Shown one piece after another: positions 16,388 to 25,972 of a stretch of 64,000 bases of DNA; position 1 is the first letter of the stretch; each line of letters opens with the position of its first letter. Under the pieces are notes generated by a model. That model made no database searches, was not told the DNA's origin, and was given only the letters and a program-made list of their open reading frames with translations. The stretch lies in NCBI RefSeq assembly GCF_004354045.1, contig NZ_SMRT01000019.1, positions 95,392 to 159,391 of the forward strand, written 5' to 3'. A program made the translations under genes and the position numbers. The DNA is from Paenibacillus piri (GTDB lineage Bacteria; Bacillota; Bacilli; Paenibacillales; NBRC-103111).

Positions 16388-17359
16388 TTGAAAATGGTTT
16401 CTGATTTATCCCGAACCGCGCGGCTGCAGACCAATCATCCCGCGAAAGGAAAAGCGGACAAGTTGCTAAAGGAAATGATAAGGGACCGCTGGCTATATCT
16501 GATGCTGCTTCCAGGCGTGATCTATTTTGTCTGTTTTAAATATTTGCCGATGTGGGGGCTTGTCATTGCGTTTCAAAACTATATGCCCTTCCTGGGGATC
16601 CTGAAAAGTGAGTGGGTTGGTTTTGAGCACTTTCTTTTTTTGTTTCGCAGTCCCGATTTTTGGATGCTGCTGCGCAATACTACGATATTGGCTCTGTACA
16701 ATATTTTCTTTTTCTTCCCGGTGCCTATCATTCTTGCGTTAATGATGAACGAGATCAGGCATGCCCTGTATAAAAAGTTTGTTGTATCTATGGTTTATAT
16801 TCCGCATTTTCTATCATGGGTTATTGTTGTAAGCTCCTTTTATATTTTTTTTACGATAGAAAACGGAATTGCCAATGATTTCATTCAGTCGTTGGGCTTT
16901 GAAAAGGTTCGTTTCCTGGACAGCGTCCAGTGGTTCAGAACGATGGTGACACTCGAAGTGATTTGGAAGGAAAGCGGTTGGGGGACGATCATCTTTATGG
17001 CGGCGCTCGCAGGCGTTAACCCGCAGTTGTACGAAGCAGCCAGGATGGATGGCGCGAATCGTTGGAAGCAGCTGTACCATATTACGCTGCCTTCCATACG
17101 CAGCACGATCGTCATTTTGCTCATCCTGCGGTTGGGATCGTTTTTGGATACCGGGTTCGAACAAATTTTCCTGATGCTCAATGCTTTGAACCGCGAGGTA
17201 GGCGAGGTGTTCGACACTTACGTATACAGGGTTGGAATTCAAGGCGGACAATTCAGTTTCAGTGCCGCTGTCGGTATGTTTAAATCATTGGTCGGTCTTA
17301 TGCTGGTATTGGTAACGAATCGTATGGCCAAAAAATTTGGCGAAGAAGGTATTTATTAA
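16388..17359 (+). CDS. Sugar ABC transporter permease (LplB-type)
   Basis: 323 residues, TTG start 8 nt after GGGAGG; an ATG two codons later is less well spaced. Six membrane helices; early motif KYLPMWGLVIAFQNY and the EAA loop EAARMDGANRWKQLYHITLPS are diagnostic of the LplB/YteP carbohydrate permeases. It pairs with the next permease (24 bp gap). Such importers bring in oligosaccharides or pectin/xylan fragments and share a general ATPase (MsmX) encoded elsewhere; indeed no ATPase gene is present here. Confidence 0.93.
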   Translation: MKMVSDLSRTARLQTNHPAKGKADKLLKEMIRDRWLYLMLLPGVIYFVCFKYLPMWGLVIAFQNYMPFLGILKSEWVGFEHFLFLFRSPDFWMLLRNTTILALYNIFFFFPVPIILALMMNEIRHALYKKFVVSMVYIPHFLSWVIVVSSFYIFFTIENGIANDFIQSLGFEKVRFLDSVQWFRTMVTLEVIWKESGWGTIIFMAALAGVNPQLYEAARMDGANRWKQLYHITLPSIRSTIVILLILRLGSFLDTGFEQIFLMLNALNREVGEVFDTYVYRVGIQGGQFSFSAAVGMFKSLVGLMLVLVTNRMAKKFGEEGIY

Positions 17360-17383
17360 TCCGGCCGGAAAGGAGAGCGCTAT

Positions 17384-18262
17384 ATGAATTTATATCAATC
17401 CTGGGGCAGCAGGCTGTTCGACCGGTTCAATTATTTTCTGTTGTTGATCATTGCTTTTATTATGGTGGTTCCCTTTCTTGTAAACATCGTCGGTTCGTTC
17501 GCCTCACCGGAAGAAGTTCTCCGCAAAAATTTCGTGATCATGCCAACACGCTTTTCATTAGATGCTTACCGCTATATATTCAGCTCGGAAATCATTCCGC
17601 GTTCGTTGATTGTCACCGCATTAGTTACTGTAGTGGGTACAGGGGTCAATATCGTTCTGACCTCATTAATGGCCTACCCGCTCGCCTGCAAACGATTGAA
17701 CCTGCGCAAGCCCATTATGCTGATGGTTATCTTCTCCATGTTGTTTAGCGGAGGCATGATACCAACGTATATTGTCGTCAAAAGCTTCGCGCTGCTGAAT
17801 TCATACTGGTCCATGATCATTCCCGGTGCCATCAGTGCGTTCTATCTGATTATTATGAAAAATTTTTTCTTGCAGCTGCCTGATGAATTGGAAGACTCGG
17901 CACGAATAGATGGGTGCAACGATCTTCAAATTCTATATAAGATTGTTGTTCCGTTGTCGATGCCGGCGATCGCGACCTTCTCTCTTTTTTATGCAGTCGG
18001 CCATTGGAACGCCTTTTTTAGTGCTCTGCTGTACATCAACGATGCGACAAAGCTTCCGATCCAGGTTTGGCTTCGTCAGATCGTTATTTTGTCTCAAGTG
18101 GGCATAGGTGATTCGAGCAGCGCTTTAGAGGGAGTGGTTCCGCCGGGAAAAACGATTCAAATGAGTGTGACGGTCGTTTCCACACTTCCCATTCTGCTGG
18201 TTTATCCTTTTTTGCAAAAGCATTTTGCCAAAGGTGTGCTGCTTGGATCTGTCAAGGAATAA
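17384..18262 (+). CDS. Sugar ABC transporter permease (YtcP-type)
   Basis: 292 residues, ATG behind GGAAAGGAGAG. Six helices; the motif FSGGMIPTYIVVKSFALLNS and the EAA loop LEDSARIDGCNDLQILYKIV are typical of YtcP/LplC proteins, as is the ending PFLQKHFAKGVLLGSVKE. It forms the channel with the preceding LplB-type permease. Confidence 0.93.
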   Translation: MNLYQSWGSRLFDRFNYFLLLIIAFIMVVPFLVNIVGSFASPEEVLRKNFVIMPTRFSLDAYRYIFSSEIIPRSLIVTALVTVVGTGVNIVLTSLMAYPLACKRLNLRKPIMLMVIFSMLFSGGMIPTYIVVKSFALLNSYWSMIIPGAISAFYLIIMKNFFLQLPDELEDSARIDGCNDLQILYKIVVPLSMPAIATFSLFYAVGHWNAFFSALLYINDATKLPIQVWLRQIVILSQVGIGDSSSALEGVVPPGKTIQMSVTVVSTLPILLVYPFLQKHFAKGVLLGSVKE

Positions 18263-18315
18263 GGATGCAAACTCTGTCAAGAGATCATCATATCACAGTT
18301 GGAGGGTTGATTTAG

Positions 18316-19842
18316 ATGAACAATGGTCTGTTCAACAAAGGCGTAACGGGAACCATATTGTTGGCGTCTCTCGTCAGCGCGGCAACCGGGTGCACAGCCG
18401 AAAAAACGGGATCCGCTCCGGCACCGGGCACAACCGGACAAAGTACCGCCCCGGCCGCCCCGGTCAAGATTACGATGTTGAGTCAATATGAGACTCCGGA
18501 ACCGCCAGGCGCCAATAACCCGGTGGTTCGTAAAATCGAAGAATTAACCAATACGAAGTTGGATATTACTTGGGTGCTGAACTCCAATTATACGGATAAA
18601 TTAAATGTGACGATTGCTTCAAACGATTTGCCGCAAGCGGTACTCGTCGTCAATCCCCAGGACAGTGTTATTGTGAATGCTGCGGTCTCCGGGTTTTTCT
18701 GGGATGTAGAGCCTTTCCTTAAGGACTATCCCAATTTAAGCAAATTGGATAAGGATACGTTGAACAATACGAGAATTAACGGAAAAATTTACGGGTTGTA
18801 CCGGGGCCGTTATCCGGAAAGAATAATTCTTTACTACAGACATGATTGGCTGACTAATGTAGGAATTAAGGAAGCGCCGAAAAATGTCGAGGAATATTAC
18901 CAGATGCTCAAAGCTTTTACATTTAATGACCCTAACAAATCCGGCAAGCAGGATACCCGTGGCATTACAGAAGATAAAACATTTGGAACCTATACGTTTC
19001 CGCTGTTATTCGGCGCACCGAATGGCTGGGGATATATCAATAACCAGGTCATTCCCGAGCAGATGACCAAAGAGTATATGGATTATCTGAAATTTTTCAA
19101 AAAATTGTACGATGAAAAGATATTAAACCAGGACTTTGCAACGGCTCCCCAAAAGAAACCTACGGATGATTTTATGCAAGGGGTTATAGGCGTTCGCGGG
19201 ACTACCCTGGAAAATTATCGCAATGAATATTATTATAACGCCGCTAAAGTATTTCCGGGCGGAGAGGTCCGCGCCATACCGGCGCTGGTATCGACTACAG
19301 GACAAAAGCGGGTTCAGAAAGGTCCTGGTTTCCTGGGGATGTATATGTTCCCGAAATCGAGCGTGAAGACAGAGGCGGAGCTGAGACAGATATTAACCTA
19401 CTTCGATAGGATGTATGACGATAAGCTGGTCAAAACCGTCATGTTGGGTGTTGAAGGTGTCCATTACCAAGAAGAGAGCGGCGGAGCTGTAAAAATATTG
19501 GACGAAACCAAATACAGCAAAGAAGTTGTGCCGGTCGTACACCTTGCATCCCGGATCGACCTAATTAACAACGGGTCTCCATTGGCCAAAGAAGCGATAG
19601 CCGCATTAGAAGAAATTAAAAAATACGGAGTTGCTGACGCAACTGCCGGATTAAATCTCAGTGACGCAGGCAAGAAAAAGCTGTCGACAATCAAGAATAT
19701 TCTTGATGATGCCAGAATCAAGTTCGTGATGGGAGTCATAGACGAGGCCGGATATAAGAAAGAGGTCGATAAATGGTTGCAGATGGGCGGCAACGACATC
19801 ATCAAGGAGTATACGGAATTGTACAACAAATATAAGAAGTAG
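18316..19842 (+). CDS. Extracellular sugar-binding lipoprotein (LplA-type)
   Basis: 508 residues, ATG 8 nt after GGAGGG. The signal peptide ends in a lipobox SAATGC (lipidated near C26), followed by a Thr/Ala/Pro-rich linker. The mature part has the early strand ITMLSQYETPE and the DIT/LNV pattern of family 1-type solute-binding proteins in the Lpl group, of usual length. It captures an oligosaccharide outside the membrane and delivers it to the two permeases encoded just upstream. The ligand is not evident from sequence but the downstream glycosidase points to a fucose-, galactose- or rhamnose-containing glycan. Confidence 0.9.
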   Translation: MNNGLFNKGVTGTILLASLVSAATGCTAEKTGSAPAPGTTGQSTAPAAPVKITMLSQYETPEPPGANNPVVRKIEELTNTKLDITWVLNSNYTDKLNVTIASNDLPQAVLVVNPQDSVIVNAAVSGFFWDVEPFLKDYPNLSKLDKDTLNNTRINGKIYGLYRGRYPERIILYYRHDWLTNVGIKEAPKNVEEYYQMLKAFTFNDPNKSGKQDTRGITEDKTFGTYTFPLLFGAPNGWGYINNQVIPEQMTKEYMDYLKFFKKLYDEKILNQDFATAPQKKPTDDFMQGVIGVRGTTLENYRNEYYYNAAKVFPGGEVRAIPALVSTTGQKRVQKGPGFLGMYMFPKSSVKTEAELRQILTYFDRMYDDKLVKTVMLGVEGVHYQEESGGAVKILDETKYSKEVVPVVHLASRIDLINNGSPLAKEAIAALEEIKKYGVADATAGLNLSDAGKKKLSTIKNILDDARIKFVMGVIDEAGYKKEVDKWLQMGGNDIIKEYTELYNKYKK

Positions 19843-19847
19843 CGGTA

Positions 19848-19889
19848 ATCCCGATGAGCGGAAAGACTTCTGTGCCCGGTCATCGGGAT
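19848..19889 (+). promoter_or_regulatory. Intercistronic hairpin between binding protein and glycosidase
   Basis: ATCCCGATGA / TCATCGGGAT, a perfect 10-bp stem without a T-run. Position and form fit an mRNA-stabilising or processing hairpin that lets the binding protein be made in excess over the enzyme. Confidence 0.5.
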
Positions 19890-19922
19890 GATTAATCATT
19901 ATTAGGGGAGTGTGAATGTAGA

Positions 19923-22454
19923 ATGAATTATCGGGAACTTGTATCGCGTGGGGATTTGAACTACGATCACAATGTAAAGAGAAGCGAGGGGGGGCTGCCG
20001 ATCGGGAACGGCAGAATGGGCAGTCTGATTTGGACTTCTCCTTCAGCTGTTAAATTCCAAGTGAATCGTGTTGATGTCTATGCCAATGACCGGTCTACAA
20101 ACAGCTTTAATCAAAGACATCTGGATTATGGATACGGATGCGGCTTTGTAGATATCGATCTGGCGGATTATGGCGAGGACGTTTTTCAAGACGGTACGAT
20201 CCGGCAGCAGCTTAGCCTTTATGACGCATTGGCAACCATCCAAGGCAATGGAGTGGATGTCGAGGCCTTCGCTTACGATAACGATGTATTCGCCGTGAAA
20301 GTTAATGACGGAAGGGCAGAACCGGAAGGAATTAACATCAAGCTGAAAATGTTAAGACCGGCGGAAGTCGTAACCAAAAGCCATTCAGCGGTTTCTACCT
20401 TAAGTATCCATCAGGATATCATGATATTAAAGCAGATATTTAGGGAAGGGGATTATTATTGCTCGTCCGTAGTCGCGATTGGAATATCCGGCCGCAGCGG
20501 GGTCATTCGGATGAACGATGAGTTCGGCGGCAGAGCACCTGTAGGCAGCTTCAGAGTTAGTAAAATGTTGGGGATGCCCAATGAAACGGAGATGCGTCTT
20601 TGCGTCAAGCCGGCATCGGGGAGCTTCGAAATCTTTATTGCCAGTGCAGCGACATTTGACGAGAACGAGGATATTACGGCTCAAGCTATAACAACGCTTG
20701 AATCGGCGCGAACAATGGGCTATGAAAGTATGCTTCGTGAGCATAAGGAATGGTGGAACGAATTTTGGCGGAAGTCGTACATCCGGCTAAGCAGTGAAGA
20801 CGGGACCGCGGAGTTTGTCGAGGCGCATTATTCATATTTCGTGTATTTGATGGCTTCGAACTCCCGGGGAGGCAACTATCCGATGAATTTCGGAGGAATG
20901 CTCCTCAGTCCTCGCGGCGACCTCAGACATTGGGGGGCGATGCAATGGTGGAGCAACCTGAGACTTTATTATAATGCAGTTCTTCCAACCGGCCATTTTG
21001 AACTGATGCAGCCTTATTTTAGCATGTATACGGCCATGTATGATTCATGCGCCAGAGCGGCCGAGCAACAATGGGGAAGCAAAGGCATTTACATCCCCGA
21101 AACCGTATGGTTTAACGGTGTGGATGAGCTGCCGGAGGATATAGCCGCAGAGATGCAGGATCTTTATTTGCTCAGAAAGTCATGGGAGGAAAGATCCGAG
21201 AGATTTAAACGCTATTCGTTCAACAAACATCCGCACGAAAGCAGATGGAACTGGAAAGGATTTGAAAAGTGGGTTGACGGAAACTTGGTTTATACGGAAA
21301 AAGGCTACGGTCCTTTCGGTTCCACTTCCCACATGTTTGGCAACGTAGTCGGAATTGCTTATCATTATTGGAATTATTACGAGTTTACAAATGACTTGGC
21401 GTTCCTTAGGGACAGAGCTTATCCGATGATCAAAGGCGCAGCCGAGTTCATGCGCAATTATCCTCATGTGCGCAAGGATGATGACGGCAAATACCACATT
21501 TATAACAGCATTACCGGGGAATCGTATATCGGAGGCAAAGATACTATGCAGTGCATGGCCTCGCTGCACGCCATCATGCCTGTGGTGTTGAAGTCAGCCG
21601 ATATATTAGCTGTGGATCAGGAGATGATTCCTGTGTGGGAGGAATTTTACCGCTATCTGGGACCTCTGCCGAAGAGCGACCATCCAACGGCTGTTTTGAA
21701 AACAGCAGAGGATGAACCTGCCGTTTGGGTCAGCGCTATCGGACCTGTACAAAATAAAAAAAATGACATTAACGTCGATCCGATGCGATATTTTGACCTT
21801 TGTTCGGTGGAAACGTCTTATGAGAATCCGGATTGGTTTGAGACGGGTAAGGCTACCATTCATTATTTGGAAAAATCATACGGAGGTGACTGGAGAAAAG
21901 CTCCTACCGAAATGTCGGCTATTGCCTGGATTTTGTCGGGCATGGGTTATGCGGAGGAGTTTAAACAAGCTGTTCTGGCGCAATTGGAATGCGACAACGC
22001 AGCAAGAGAGTACTGTTATTTCGACGATACCGGTAAAGTCCCATTTTTCGACAACCGACTGACCGTGCGGGAAGGGATAAACGCCCTGAGCGCGCAGCGT
22101 TTGGGCAATGCAGCAACCGCTGTACAATACGCACTCTGTCAAAGCCAGCCCGCAGGGCCGGGTAAAGAGTCGGTCATCCATCTATTCCCGGCATGCCCGA
22201 AGGATTGGGATGCTGAGTTCTCGCTTTGGTGTCATGGCGGTTTTAGGGTAACTTCCGCGATACGCAAAAGGGTTATCGAGCTTGTGAGCATCGAATCGAT
22301 GCTTGGCGGAACATGCAGACTGCGCAACCCGTGGGGCAACCGGGAAGTTGCCGTATATCGGGATAACGATGAAATCATGCGCTCCGTTGACTCATTGATT
22401 GAATTCCATACGGACAAAAACACCGCATATACAGTGAGAGAGTCACGTGATTAA
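19923..22454 (+). CDS. GH95-like glycoside hydrolase
   Basis: 843 residues, no signal peptide, so cytoplasmic. The N-terminal segment SEGGLPIGNGRMGSLIW matches the PIGNGR(L/M)G signature of GH95-type enzymes (alpha-L-fucosidase/alpha-L-galactosidase). A helical barrel follows with the stretch LRHWGAMQWWSNLRLYYN, which corresponds to the W/N-rich catalytic groove (NxQxNYWP in classical GH95), and a C-terminal beta domain. The middle motif differs from characterised fucosidases, so the enzyme may belong to a sister family (DUF5703-like). It is the last gene of the transporter operon and should hydrolyse imported oligosaccharides; substrate is inferred. Confidence 0.7.
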   Translation: MNYRELVSRGDLNYDHNVKRSEGGLPIGNGRMGSLIWTSPSAVKFQVNRVDVYANDRSTNSFNQRHLDYGYGCGFVDIDLADYGEDVFQDGTIRQQLSLYDALATIQGNGVDVEAFAYDNDVFAVKVNDGRAEPEGINIKLKMLRPAEVVTKSHSAVSTLSIHQDIMILKQIFREGDYYCSSVVAIGISGRSGVIRMNDEFGGRAPVGSFRVSKMLGMPNETEMRLCVKPASGSFEIFIASAATFDENEDITAQAITTLESARTMGYESMLREHKEWWNEFWRKSYIRLSSEDGTAEFVEAHYSYFVYLMASNSRGGNYPMNFGGMLLSPRGDLRHWGAMQWWSNLRLYYNAVLPTGHFELMQPYFSMYTAMYDSCARAAEQQWGSKGIYIPETVWFNGVDELPEDIAAEMQDLYLLRKSWEERSERFKRYSFNKHPHESRWNWKGFEKWVDGNLVYTEKGYGPFGSTSHMFGNVVGIAYHYWNYYEFTNDLAFLRDRAYPMIKGAAEFMRNYPHVRKDDDGKYHIYNSITGESYIGGKDTMQCMASLHAIMPVVLKSADILAVDQEMIPVWEEFYRYLGPLPKSDHPTAVLKTAEDEPAVWVSAIGPVQNKKNDINVDPMRYFDLCSVETSYENPDWFETGKATIHYLEKSYGGDWRKAPTEMSAIAWILSGMGYAEEFKQAVLAQLECDNAAREYCYFDDTGKVPFFDNRLTVREGINALSAQRLGNAATAVQYALCQSQPAGPGKESVIHLFPACPKDWDAEFSLWCHGGFRVTSAIRKRVIELVSIESMLGGTCRLRNPWGNREVAVYRDNDEIMRSVDSLIEFHTDKNTAYTVRESRD

Positions 22455-22500
22455 ACTCAGTTCTGTTGGAGTCATCCGATACCTTTAAAGCATACCAAAT

Positions 22501-22542
22501 CAAATGGCTCAGCAACCGGTTAACCGGTTGCTGAGCCATTTG
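22501..22542. repeat. Perfect 42-bp palindrome after the glycosidase operon
   Basis: Two 21-bp arms with no spacer, left arm starting CAAATGGCTCAGCAACCGG and centred on GGTTAACC (22517-22524). It lies 47 bp after the glycosidase stop. It has no T-run on either side. It could be a 3' hairpin, a cruciform-forming site or a protein-binding palindrome. Confidence 0.8.
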
Positions 22543-22802
22543 GTGATCGGTGACATACGGCGTATGCCGCTGAGGAATTTTTCTGGTCGGATGTAGAGTA
22601 TGTACCGGCATGCGGGTCCCAAAACAGCGATGTAACTCCTTCAAAGATAGGAATAGTATCAGTCCGAAGCGATGAAACGGGCAGATTACAACAATGAAAG
22701 GACTTAAGGGACTTGATGTAGAATTAAATCATTCAAACCAAGCTCAACGAGGAACAAGAGCTCAACCGTACATTACGAGGCTGCCGGCATGGGAGGTGGA
22801 AA
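22543..22802. other. Intergenic stretch with no gene seen
   Basis: No supported ORF. It holds only a short repeat at 22754-22786 (shared with 24309-24340) and the GGGAGGTGG ribosome site of the Nudix gene. Confidence 0.5.
22754..22786 (+). repeat. Short dispersed repeat, copy 1
   Basis: 33 nt beginning ACAAGAGCTC and ending ACGAGGCTGCCG, shared with 24309-24340 apart from one inserted base and one substitution. The GAGGCTGCCG end recurs at 59473, where it forms a terminator arm. Confidence 0.6.
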
Positions 22803-23432
22803 ATGCAACAACCAAATGTACTAGATAAAGTCACTTGCTTTATCACTAGGGAAAAGGATACGAAAACAGAACTTCTTCTAATTCAACACCCAAATGCAGG
22901 TATTCAATTACCGGCAGGAACAGTTGAAATCAACGAGGATGTGAAACAAGCTGCCTTGCGAGAAGCTAATGAAGAAACTGGTTTAGCTGAATTTATTACA
23001 TGCAACTATATCGGGAAGCAAGACATTAATTTAGTGGGGAAGTACATTATTTCCCGGAAGGCGAAGGTCTTCTCAAGACCTGACTTGTCAAGCTTTCAAT
23101 GGGCAGAAATTAGAAGGGGTATTACGGTACAACAAGAACGCAGACAAGGGAAGTTTGTACAAGTATCGTACATAGAAGGAGATCAATATCCAGAGCCTAA
23201 TTACATAACTTATCAAATAACAGGTTGGGTTGAAGATTCACATTTAGCTTCAAAAATCTCGCGACATTTTTACCACTTACGTTCAAGCTGTTACCTGAAT
23301 GAGTGGGAACAAGAAGCAGATAATCATACTTTTAAATTATTCTGGACTCCATTCGACAAGTTGCCTGAGATTGTTTCACCACAAAATGAGTGGCTTGACT
23401 TTGTTTCAAACGAGTTGATGTATTCCTTCTAA
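22803..23432 (+). CDS. Nudix hydrolase
   Basis: 209 residues, ATG after GGGAGGTGGAAA. The full Nudix box is present (residues 39-61): GTVEINEDVKQAALRE continuing into ANEETGL, including the REUXEE metal-binding core. These enzymes hydrolyse nucleoside diphosphates linked to another group. The strands before the box (LLLIQHPNAGIQLPAG) are standard. A C-terminal part of about 80 residues with several aromatic residues is extra relative to minimal Nudix proteins. Substrate unknown. It stands alone with short repeats upstream. Confidence 0.88.
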   Translation: MQQPNVLDKVTCFITREKDTKTELLLIQHPNAGIQLPAGTVEINEDVKQAALREANEETGLAEFITCNYIGKQDINLVGKYIISRKAKVFSRPDLSSFQWAEIRRGITVQQERRQGKFVQVSYIEGDQYPEPNYITYQITGWVEDSHLASKISRHFYHLRSSCYLNEWEQEADNHTFKLFWTPFDKLPEIVSPQNEWLDFVSNELMYSF

Positions 23433-23549
23433 ATGATGTTTATTTATTTCAACCTAAACATCTGACATGATTCAACAATTTGCGTCCCTTTACAGGACAA
23501 GGCCATGCGCTTAAAATATGAGTGTTATGAAAACCAAAAGAGGGACGTG

Positions 23550-24113
23550 ATGACTTTGTCCAAAAAAATTCTTATCATCACAGGCGATGCTGTAGAAGCT
23601 CTCGAAGTGTATTATCCTTATTACCGGGTTCTGGAGGAAGGCTATGAAGCCACTCTAGCCTCGCCGACCAAAAAAGTGTTGCGTACGGTGATCCATGATT
23701 TTGAGGGATGGGACACTTATACGGAAAAGCCCGGATATCAATTGGAATCCCATATTTCATTCGCGGATGTCGATCCTGCGAAATACGACGGACTTATCAT
23801 ACCTGGTGGAAGAGCGCCTGAATATATCCGTTTGGATGAAAACATTCCACGCATTGTCGGCCATTTTTTCGAAGCCGGCAAGCCTGTAGGCGCGATCTGT
23901 CATGCTGCGCTAGTTCTAAATGCTCTCAAAAATAATCAATATTTCGAAGGGCGTACGCTAAGTGCCTACACAGCATGTCGGTTCGATGTAGAGGCGCTTG
24001 GAGCAAAGTTTACAACTGAGACGCTTTATGTTGACGGTAACATCGTTTCGGGGCATGCATGGCCTGATTTGCCAGGTTTTATGCGTGAGTTTATAAGGCT
24101 GGTGCGCGGTTAG
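23550..24113 (+). CDS. DJ-1/PfpI-family protein
   Basis: 187 residues from the ATG at 23550, chosen because GAGGGACG precedes it and the family start aligns (KKILIITGDAVEALEVYYP). Class I glutamine-amidotransferase-like fold with the nucleophilic elbow AICHAA (C117) and the conserved Glu in DAVEALE. Family roles include deglycase/glyoxalase III-like stress enzymes and PfpI-type proteases; here the GHAWPDLPGFMREF ending resembles bacterial PfpI-like putative hydrolases. Single gene, ended by a hairpin terminator. Confidence 0.88.
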   Translation: MTLSKKILIITGDAVEALEVYYPYYRVLEEGYEATLASPTKKVLRTVIHDFEGWDTYTEKPGYQLESHISFADVDPAKYDGLIIPGGRAPEYIRLDENIPRIVGHFFEAGKPVGAICHAALVLNALKNNQYFEGRTLSAYTACRFDVEALGAKFTTETLYVDGNIVSGHAWPDLPGFMREFIRLVRG

Positions 24114-24132
24114 GATATTAGGAAGAAATAAT

Positions 24133-24181
24133 AAAGGGTTGCTTAAATTGTCATTCCTAATGACAGTTGGAGCAGCCCTTT
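24133..24181 (+). terminator. Two-tier terminator after the DJ-1 gene
   Basis: Outer stem AAAGGGTTGCT / AGCAGCCCTTT (one wobble) with an inner TGTCATT / AATGACA stem, followed by TCTATCATTTC. The left arm ATAAAGGGTTGCTTAA recurs at 27519-27534. Confidence 0.65.
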
Positions 24182-24601
24182 CTATCATTTCAAGATGCTC
24201 GCTCATCTTGGAAAGGCCTCGATAGAGGTTTTCTTAAGCGAGCTTAAAATAACGAAGAAGCTCTTTGGTATAACAAATAACATAATGAATATATTACGCT
24301 AACGGGACACAAGAGCTCACCGTACATCACGAGGCTGCCGCGGATCGACCATCATTTTCACTACAGGCAGAATACGCAAGACAAACACCAGAGGAAATAT
24401 CATTCCGAGAAGGTGGGTCCTGAAGCCTTAAGCATTAGCTGACGCACAATTAAGTTTGGAAAAGCAAATCGCCTTAATGAAAGAAAACCGAGACAAATGG
24501 TGATTATTATATGGAATCATCCATCGGTCAATAAAGAATTGGAATGCAGCCATAAACACGTAAGATGTATAAAAAAGTAATATTTGGAGGAATCGGACTC
24601 T
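24182..24601. other. Intergenic stretch with repeat and possible gene debris
   Basis: No supported gene. It contains the repeat copy at 24309 and, at 24435-24503, a short frame ending in a coiled-coil-like stretch (LSLEKQIALMKENRDKW then stop) that looks like the tail of a lost protein, perhaps a MerR-type regulator. That frame has an upstream stop at 24429, so it is not expressed as such. Confidence 0.35.
24309..24340 (+). repeat. Short dispersed repeat, copy 2
   Basis: 32 nt, nearly identical to 22754-22786; followed by CGGATCGA, which is shared with the 59473 element. Confidence 0.6.
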
Positions 24602-25972
24602 ATGGTAATAGGTCGTTTTCCCGAGAGTATTGTAGTTATTGGGGCAGGGATGGCGGGTTTGGTATGCACTTTGGAGCTTATGAAACAAGGATATAATGTG
24701 CGTTTATTCGAGGCAACTAATCGACCGGGCGGTCGCGTATACACGATGCGGGATCAATTTGCTGACGGAATGTATTGCGAGATGGGGGCTGCCTTCATTG
24801 GAGCGCATCATTTTCTCACATTGAGTTATGCCCAGCAGGCCGGGGTTCAATTAATAAATTTACCAGTCCCCAATAGACGTTTGACATATATCAACGGAAG
24901 ATTAATAATAGATTCTCCGGCTGAACCTGCACGGTGGCCTGTTTCGCTTACAGCGGAGGAAAGAAATTTAGGATATGCGGGAATTTTGGAAAAATATCTT
25001 AATCCGGGGCTTAAAGCGACGGGTAATCCTTTTTTGCCGGACTGGCCCACAAAACAAGCGATACAGCTCGATTCAATGACAATGGAAGAATATCTTAAGG
25101 GTCAAGGAGCATCTCCAGGTGCAATTAAGTTGTCTGAAATCGGTTATATGCAGATGTTAGGCGATGGTATTCGTAAAGTATCTGCATTACAGCGACTGTT
25201 GGACCTAAAAATGGCCAGCTCTGAGGGAAGCGCACAAACTATAGCAGGTGGAATGGATCAACTACCGAAAAAGCTTGCCCTTACAATTGGCTCCAATATC
25301 AGTTATGGATGTGCTGCGACGCATATTGAGCATAATAATAAAGGAGTAACTATCCAATTTACTAAATCTGGCGAAGTTTTCACTATCTACTGTGATCGGG
25401 TCATTATGGCTATTCCCTCTACAGTTCTGCGAACAATTCATTTTTCCCCGCCACTCACCAAAGAAAAAAATGATGCCATTCAAAATCAACTTTCTACTTC
25501 TGTTACTCGTACCGTCGTACAAAGTCGAACCAAATTCTGGAAAAACTTAAGTTCCTTTACTACAGTAAATACAGATCTGAAAATTGGCTGGCTGTATGAT
25601 GCCACATTCACTCAAACGACCTCAAGGAGAGGGTTAATTTGTTCGTATTCTTCCGGTGAAGCGGCGCGGGAAATAGCTAGAGCTGGTAATCTTAATGCGG
25701 CTGTATCAGAAATCAAACAGGTGCTGCCTGAATTGTCGTATAATTATGAAGGTGCGGCGGTCTTTTCTTGGGATCATAATCCTTACTCTCGGGGTGCATA
25801 TGCTTGGTATAGGCCGAAACAGATGATTCGAATGATCCCGACACTGTCTGCCCAGCAAGATAGTATTTACTTTGCAGGTGATGATACAAGTCTTTTTCCC
25901 GGTTGGATTGAAGGTGCGATCTCCTCTGCGTTACGAACTGTAAATCAAATTATTGCAGGTAACAGCATATAG
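24602..25972 (+). CDS. FAD-dependent amine oxidase
   Basis: 456 residues from the ATG at 24602, with GGAGG 11 nt upstream (a TTG at 24584 would place the ribosome site inside the gene). The FAD-binding fold is clear: VVIGAGMAGLVCTLELMKQG, then FEATNRPGGRVYT. The C-terminal FAD contact YFAGDDTSLFPGWIEGAISS matches monoamine/L-amino-acid oxidases. It probably oxidises a primary amine or amino acid with release of H2O2 and ammonia. There is no signal peptide. Substrate unknown and the flanking genes give no clue. Confidence 0.88.
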   Translation: MVIGRFPESIVVIGAGMAGLVCTLELMKQGYNVRLFEATNRPGGRVYTMRDQFADGMYCEMGAAFIGAHHFLTLSYAQQAGVQLINLPVPNRRLTYINGRLIIDSPAEPARWPVSLTAEERNLGYAGILEKYLNPGLKATGNPFLPDWPTKQAIQLDSMTMEEYLKGQGASPGAIKLSEIGYMQMLGDGIRKVSALQRLLDLKMASSEGSAQTIAGGMDQLPKKLALTIGSNISYGCAATHIEHNNKGVTIQFTKSGEVFTIYCDRVIMAIPSTVLRTIHFSPPLTKEKNDAIQNQLSTSVTRTVVQSRTKFWKNLSSFTTVNTDLKIGWLYDATFTQTTSRRGLICSYSSGEAAREIARAGNLNAAVSEIKQVLPELSYNYEGAAVFSWDHNPYSRGAYAWYRPKQMIRMIPTLSAQQDSIYFAGDDTSLFPGWIEGAISSALRTVNQIIAGNSI

